From the NCBI GenBank assembly GCA_051960215.1, contig JBQCEN010000223.1, forward strand, positions 1-25,379: 25,379 nucleotides of DNA, written 5' to 3'. A program made the translations under genes and the position numbers. Shown in pieces: positions 22,878 through 25,379 of the stretch. Positions within the stretch are counted from its first letter, which is position 1. Each line of letters begins with the position of its first letter. The notes under the pieces were generated by a model, which saw only the letters and a list, made by a program, of their open reading frames with translations, was not told the DNA's origin and ran no database searches. This stretch comes from Pararhizobium_B sp051960215. Lineage in GTDB: Bacteria; Pseudomonadota; Alphaproteobacteria; Rhizobiales; Rhizobiaceae.

Positions 22878-24893
22878 CTATTTGGGCGGGTCCCCGCACC
22901 GCTCGACGGCAAGGCCGACGCTCCGCGCGCCGAGGCCGACGACGCCTGCCGGCGCCGGCTGTTGCCGGTCGACACGTCGCCATGTGCGCTCCGGCTGCCG
23001 GGGCAGGGCGAAGCTCACGTCTTCGGCGGCGCGGTTGATGAGGACGGCGATCCGCGCGGCATCGTCATTGTCAGCGTTTCCGGGGTCGAGGATCATGGCG
23101 AATGCCGCGGCGTCCGGCGCCTGCCAGTCGTCGACCGTCATCTCGCGTCCCACCGGATGCCACCAGATCACGTCGGGCGCCTCGCCGGCGGTCTTCGGCA
23201 GCCCGGTGAGGAAGCGAGGGTCCGCGAGCGCAGGAAAGTGCCGGCGCAGCGCCGACCAAAGCACCGCGTGGTCCTCGAACCCGCGGTCGCGGCTTCGCCA
23301 GTCGAGCCAGGTGAGCGGATTGTCCTGCGCATAGACGTTGTTGTTGCCCTGCTGGGTGCGGCCGAACTCGTCGCCCGCGGTCAGCATGATCGTGCCCCGC
23401 GAGGCGAAGAGCGTGGCGATCAAGGCGGCCGCGTCGCGCTGGCGGGCAGCGACGACCGCCGGGTCGTCCGTCCGCCCCTCGGCACCGTTGTTCCACGACA
23501 GGTTCTCGTCGTGGCCGTCGCGGTTCTCCTCGCCGTTTGCCTCGTTGTGCTTGTGCTCGTAGGCAACGACGTCGGCGAGCGCGAAGCCGTCATGAGCAGC
23601 GATGAAGTCGACGGTGCGGCTGATGGCTGCGCCGCTGCGCTCGAAGATATCCGAGGAGCCGGCGAGCCGCGTCGCAACAGCCCCGATCATGCCTCGGTCG
23701 CCGCGCCAGAACCGGCGGACGTCGTCGCGGTAGCGGTCGTTCCATTCGAGGAAGGGCGGCGGGAAGTTGCCGAGCTGATAGCCGCCCGGGCCGATGTCCC
23801 ACGGCTCGGCGATCATGATGCGGGCGGAGAGCACCGGATCTGCGGCGATCTCGGCGAAGATCGCGGCGTCCGGCGAAAAGCCGGACCCGTCACGGCCGAT
23901 GATCGGCGCGAGATCGAAGCGGAAGCCGTCGACGCCGCCGTGAATGACCAAATGGCGCATGGCGTCGAGGATCATCCGCCGCACGACCGGCCGGTCGCAG
24001 GCAAGCGTGTTGCCCGTGCCGGTATCGTTGACCAGCCGCCCCGGGTCCTCCGCCGCGTGACGGTAGTAGACGGCATTGTCGAGGCCGCGCAGCGACAGCG
24101 TTGTCCCGTCCATGTCGCTCTCGCCGGTATGGTTGAAGACGACGTCGAGGAAAAGGTCGATGCCGGCCGCGTGCAGCGCGTCGACCGCAAGGCGCAGATC
24201 GGCGATGCCGCCCGGCGCGATGCGCGGGTCGAGCGGGAAGAAGGTGACGGGGTTGTAGCCCCAGCCGTTCGAAAGGCCGAGCGGCGGCAGGTGGCGCTCG
24301 TCGATCCAGGCGACGATCGGCATGAGTTCGACGGCATTCACGCCGACCTTGACGAGATGATCGAGGGCGGCGGGTTCGGCAAGCGCCGCGAGCGTACCGC
24401 GCAGGGGTTCGGGAATGTCCGGATGCAGCCGGGTGAAGGGCTTGACGGGGAGCTCGTAGATCAGGCCGCCGGGCCGGAAGGTCGGAGCGCGTCGCGGCGG
24501 CGGTTCGGGGAGAGCCGTGACCACGCCCTTCGGCACCAGATCGGCCGTGTCCGCGCCGAAGCGGCCGAGGCGCGGGTCGTAGGCAAAAGGCCGGTCGAGG
24601 GCGAGGGCGTAAGGGTCGACCAGCAGCTTGCTTGCGTCGAAGCGATGGCCGCGGGCCGGATCGAAGGGGCCGTCGGCCCCCAGGCCGTAGCGGCTGCCGG
24701 CGGCGACGTCCGGGACGAAGCCGGAGAACAGGTCGTCCGTGACGCGCGCCAATGCGTGCCGGCCCGTCTCGTGCGTGCCCGTTTCATCGAAAAGGACGAC
24801 CTCGACGGCTTCGGCGTTTTCGGAGGCGACGGTGAAGACGGCGCCGCCCGCGACCAAGCGCGGGCCGAGCCCGGACGTTTCCGTCAAATCCAT
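22878..24893 (-). CDS. glgX: Glycogen debranching enzyme GlgX
   Basis: A 671-residue GH13 alpha-amylase-superfamily enzyme of the GlgX/isoamylase type, which hydrolyses alpha-1,6 branch points of glycogen. A beta-sandwich module (CBM48-like) covers about 1-130, and the catalytic barrel follows. The conserved region I is DLFLDVVFNHTGE (about 246-258). The nucleophile is D328 in GVDGFRFDLAP (with R326), the acid/base is E363 in MIAEPWDIG, and the third carboxylate is D435 in AAHDGF. AGDEFGRTQQGNNNVYAQDN is also typical. A C-terminal strand domain follows. The start ATG at 24893 overlaps the pgm stop by one base (TGATG). Its place after pgm fits the glycogen operons of rhizobia. Confidence 0.95.
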   Translation of the reverse strand: MDLTETSGLGPRLVAGGAVFTVASENAEAVEVVLFDETGTHETGRHALARVTDDLFSGFVPDVAAGSRYGLGADGPFDPARGHRFDASKLLVDPYALALDRPFAYDPRLGRFGADTADLVPKGVVTALPEPPPRRAPTFRPGGLIYELPVKPFTRLHPDIPEPLRGTLAALAEPAALDHLVKVGVNAVELMPIVAWIDERHLPPLGLSNGWGYNPVTFFPLDPRIAPGGIADLRLAVDALHAAGIDLFLDVVFNHTGESDMDGTTLSLRGLDNAVYYRHAAEDPGRLVNDTGTGNTLACDRPVVRRMILDAMRHLVIHGGVDGFRFDLAPIIGRDGSGFSPDAAIFAEIAADPVLSARIMIAEPWDIGPGGYQLGNFPPPFLEWNDRYRDDVRRFWRGDRGMIGAVATRLAGSSDIFERSGAAISRTVDFIAAHDGFALADVVAYEHKHNEANGEENRDGHDENLSWNNGAEGRTDDPAVVAARQRDAAALIATLFASRGTIMLTAGDEFGRTQQGNNNVYAQDNPLTWLDWRSRDRGFEDHAVLWSALRRHFPALADPRFLTGLPKTAGEAPDVIWWHPVGREMTVDDWQAPDAAAFAMILDPGNADNDDAARIAVLINRAAEDVSFALPRQPERTWRRVDRQQPAPAGVVGLGARSVGLAVERCGDPPK

Positions 24894-25379
24894 CAGGTGA
24901 TGACGCTCGGGCGGTCGCGGCCGGTGTGGCGGGCAATCCCGGCGATCTCGTCGGCGGCGGCGATCAGGTCGGCCAAGGCTGCCTGCGTGTCGAGGTCGTG
25001 GCGCGCCACGTCGGGCTCGAAGCGTTCGATATAGACGCGCAGCGTCGCGCCGGACGTGCCTGTGCCGGAGAGGCGGAAGACGACGCGCGAGCCGCCCTCG
25101 AAGAGGATGCGGATGCCCTGGTGCTCGCTGACGGGGTTGTCGACCGGATCGTGATAGGCGAAGTCGTCGGCCTTCTCGACCGTCAGGTCGCCGAAGCGCT
25201 GGCCCGGCAGGCTTTCGAGCCGGCCGCGCAACCCGTCGACGAGCGCATTGGCGGCGGCCGTCTCGACGCCTTCATAATCGTGACGGGAGTAGTAGTTGCG
25301 GCCGTATTCCGCCCAGTGCTTGCGGGCGATGTCGGCGACGCTCTCGCCGCGCGCGGCCAGGATGTTCAGCCAGAGGAGC
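24893..25379 (-). CDS. pgm: Phosphoglucomutase, C-terminal part (5' end beyond window)
   Basis: The last 161 codons of an alpha-D-phosphohexomutase that interconverts glucose 1-phosphate and glucose 6-phosphate, linking glycogen to central metabolism. The reading frame is open to the right edge, so the start, the phosphoserine loop and metal site are missing. Diagnostic parts are LLWLNILAARGESVADIARK, HWAEYGRNYYSRHDYEG, the phosphate-binding RLSGTGTSGATLRVYIERFE, and the C-terminus IAGIARHTGRDRPSVIT. The stop overlaps the glgX start, so the two are translationally coupled and probably part of a glg operon whose earlier genes lie outside. Confidence 0.95.
   Translation of the reverse strand, partial: LLWLNILAARGESVADIARKHWAEYGRNYYSRHDYEGVETAAANALVDGLRGRLESLPGQRFGDLTVEKADDFAYHDPVDNPVSEHQGIRILFEGGSRVVFRLSGTGTSGATLRVYIERFEPDVARHDLDTQAALADLIAAADEIAGIARHTGRDRPSVIT

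Noticed and set aside
22578..25034. An 818-codon plus-strand open frame across glgX
   Set aside because: Antisense shadow of glgX, whose catalytic residues are all intact; the plus-strand translation is low complexity and resembles nothing.
1..25379. CRISPR array, tRNA or rRNA genes, prophage, toxin-antitoxin or defence genes
   Set aside because: No regularly spaced direct repeats, no cloverleaf-like or ribosomal RNA sequence and no phage or defence protein families were found on reading both strands.

Overview
The window looks like chromosomal DNA of a free-living alphaproteobacterium, most likely of the order Hyphomicrobiales (Rhizobiales). The DNA is very GC-rich, with long antisense open frames as a by-product. 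The gene set points the same way: three-gene proton-translocating transhydrogenase, aa3-oxidase small subunit IV, heterotetrameric sarcosine oxidase, DUF992, a fused indolepyruvate ferredoxin oxidoreductase and a pgm-glgX pair. Several short hairpin-rich intergenic repeats are of the kind scattered through rhizobial genomes, and there are two textbook CtrA boxes. No prophage, transposase, CRISPR array, tRNA or rRNA was seen.

Layout. 1-1280 (minus): TRAP-transporter membrane subunits DctM (cut by the window edge) and DctQ. 1560-6027 (plus), divergent from them: a short-chain dehydrogenase and a 1161-residue fused indolepyruvate:ferredoxin oxidoreductase, which together suggest uptake and oxidation of organic or 2-oxo acids. 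6149-9377 (plus): a membrane-bound PAS-GGDEF-EAL protein, then a FeeM-type N-acyl amino acid synthase preceded by two perfect TTAA-N7-TTAA motifs. 9464-13023 (plus): cytochrome aa3 subunit IV and pntAA-pntAB-pntB, a bioenergetic block supplying NADPH from the proton gradient. 13254-13619 (plus): a small secreted methionine-rich protein. 13805-15584 (minus): DUF992 secreted protein, a TPR lipoprotein and ribosomal protein S21 with a clear intrinsic terminator. 15880-21408 (plus): soxB, then a 411-bp stretch of dispersed repeats, then tightly overlapped soxD-soxA-soxG. Together these make sarcosine oxidase, which turns sarcosine into glycine plus a one-carbon unit on tetrahydrofolate. 21474-25379 (minus): pgm (cut by the edge) and glgX (glycogen metabolism), a MaoC-like hydratase and a NYN/OST-HTH putative RNA-acting protein.

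Most of the window is ordinary core metabolism. The parts most worth a second look are the two CtrA boxes in front of the acyltransferase gene beside a c-di-GMP enzyme, the methionine-rich secreted protein, the repeat cluster that splits the sarcosine oxidase operon, and an inverted repeat that overlaps the likely promoter of the oxidase subunit IV gene.
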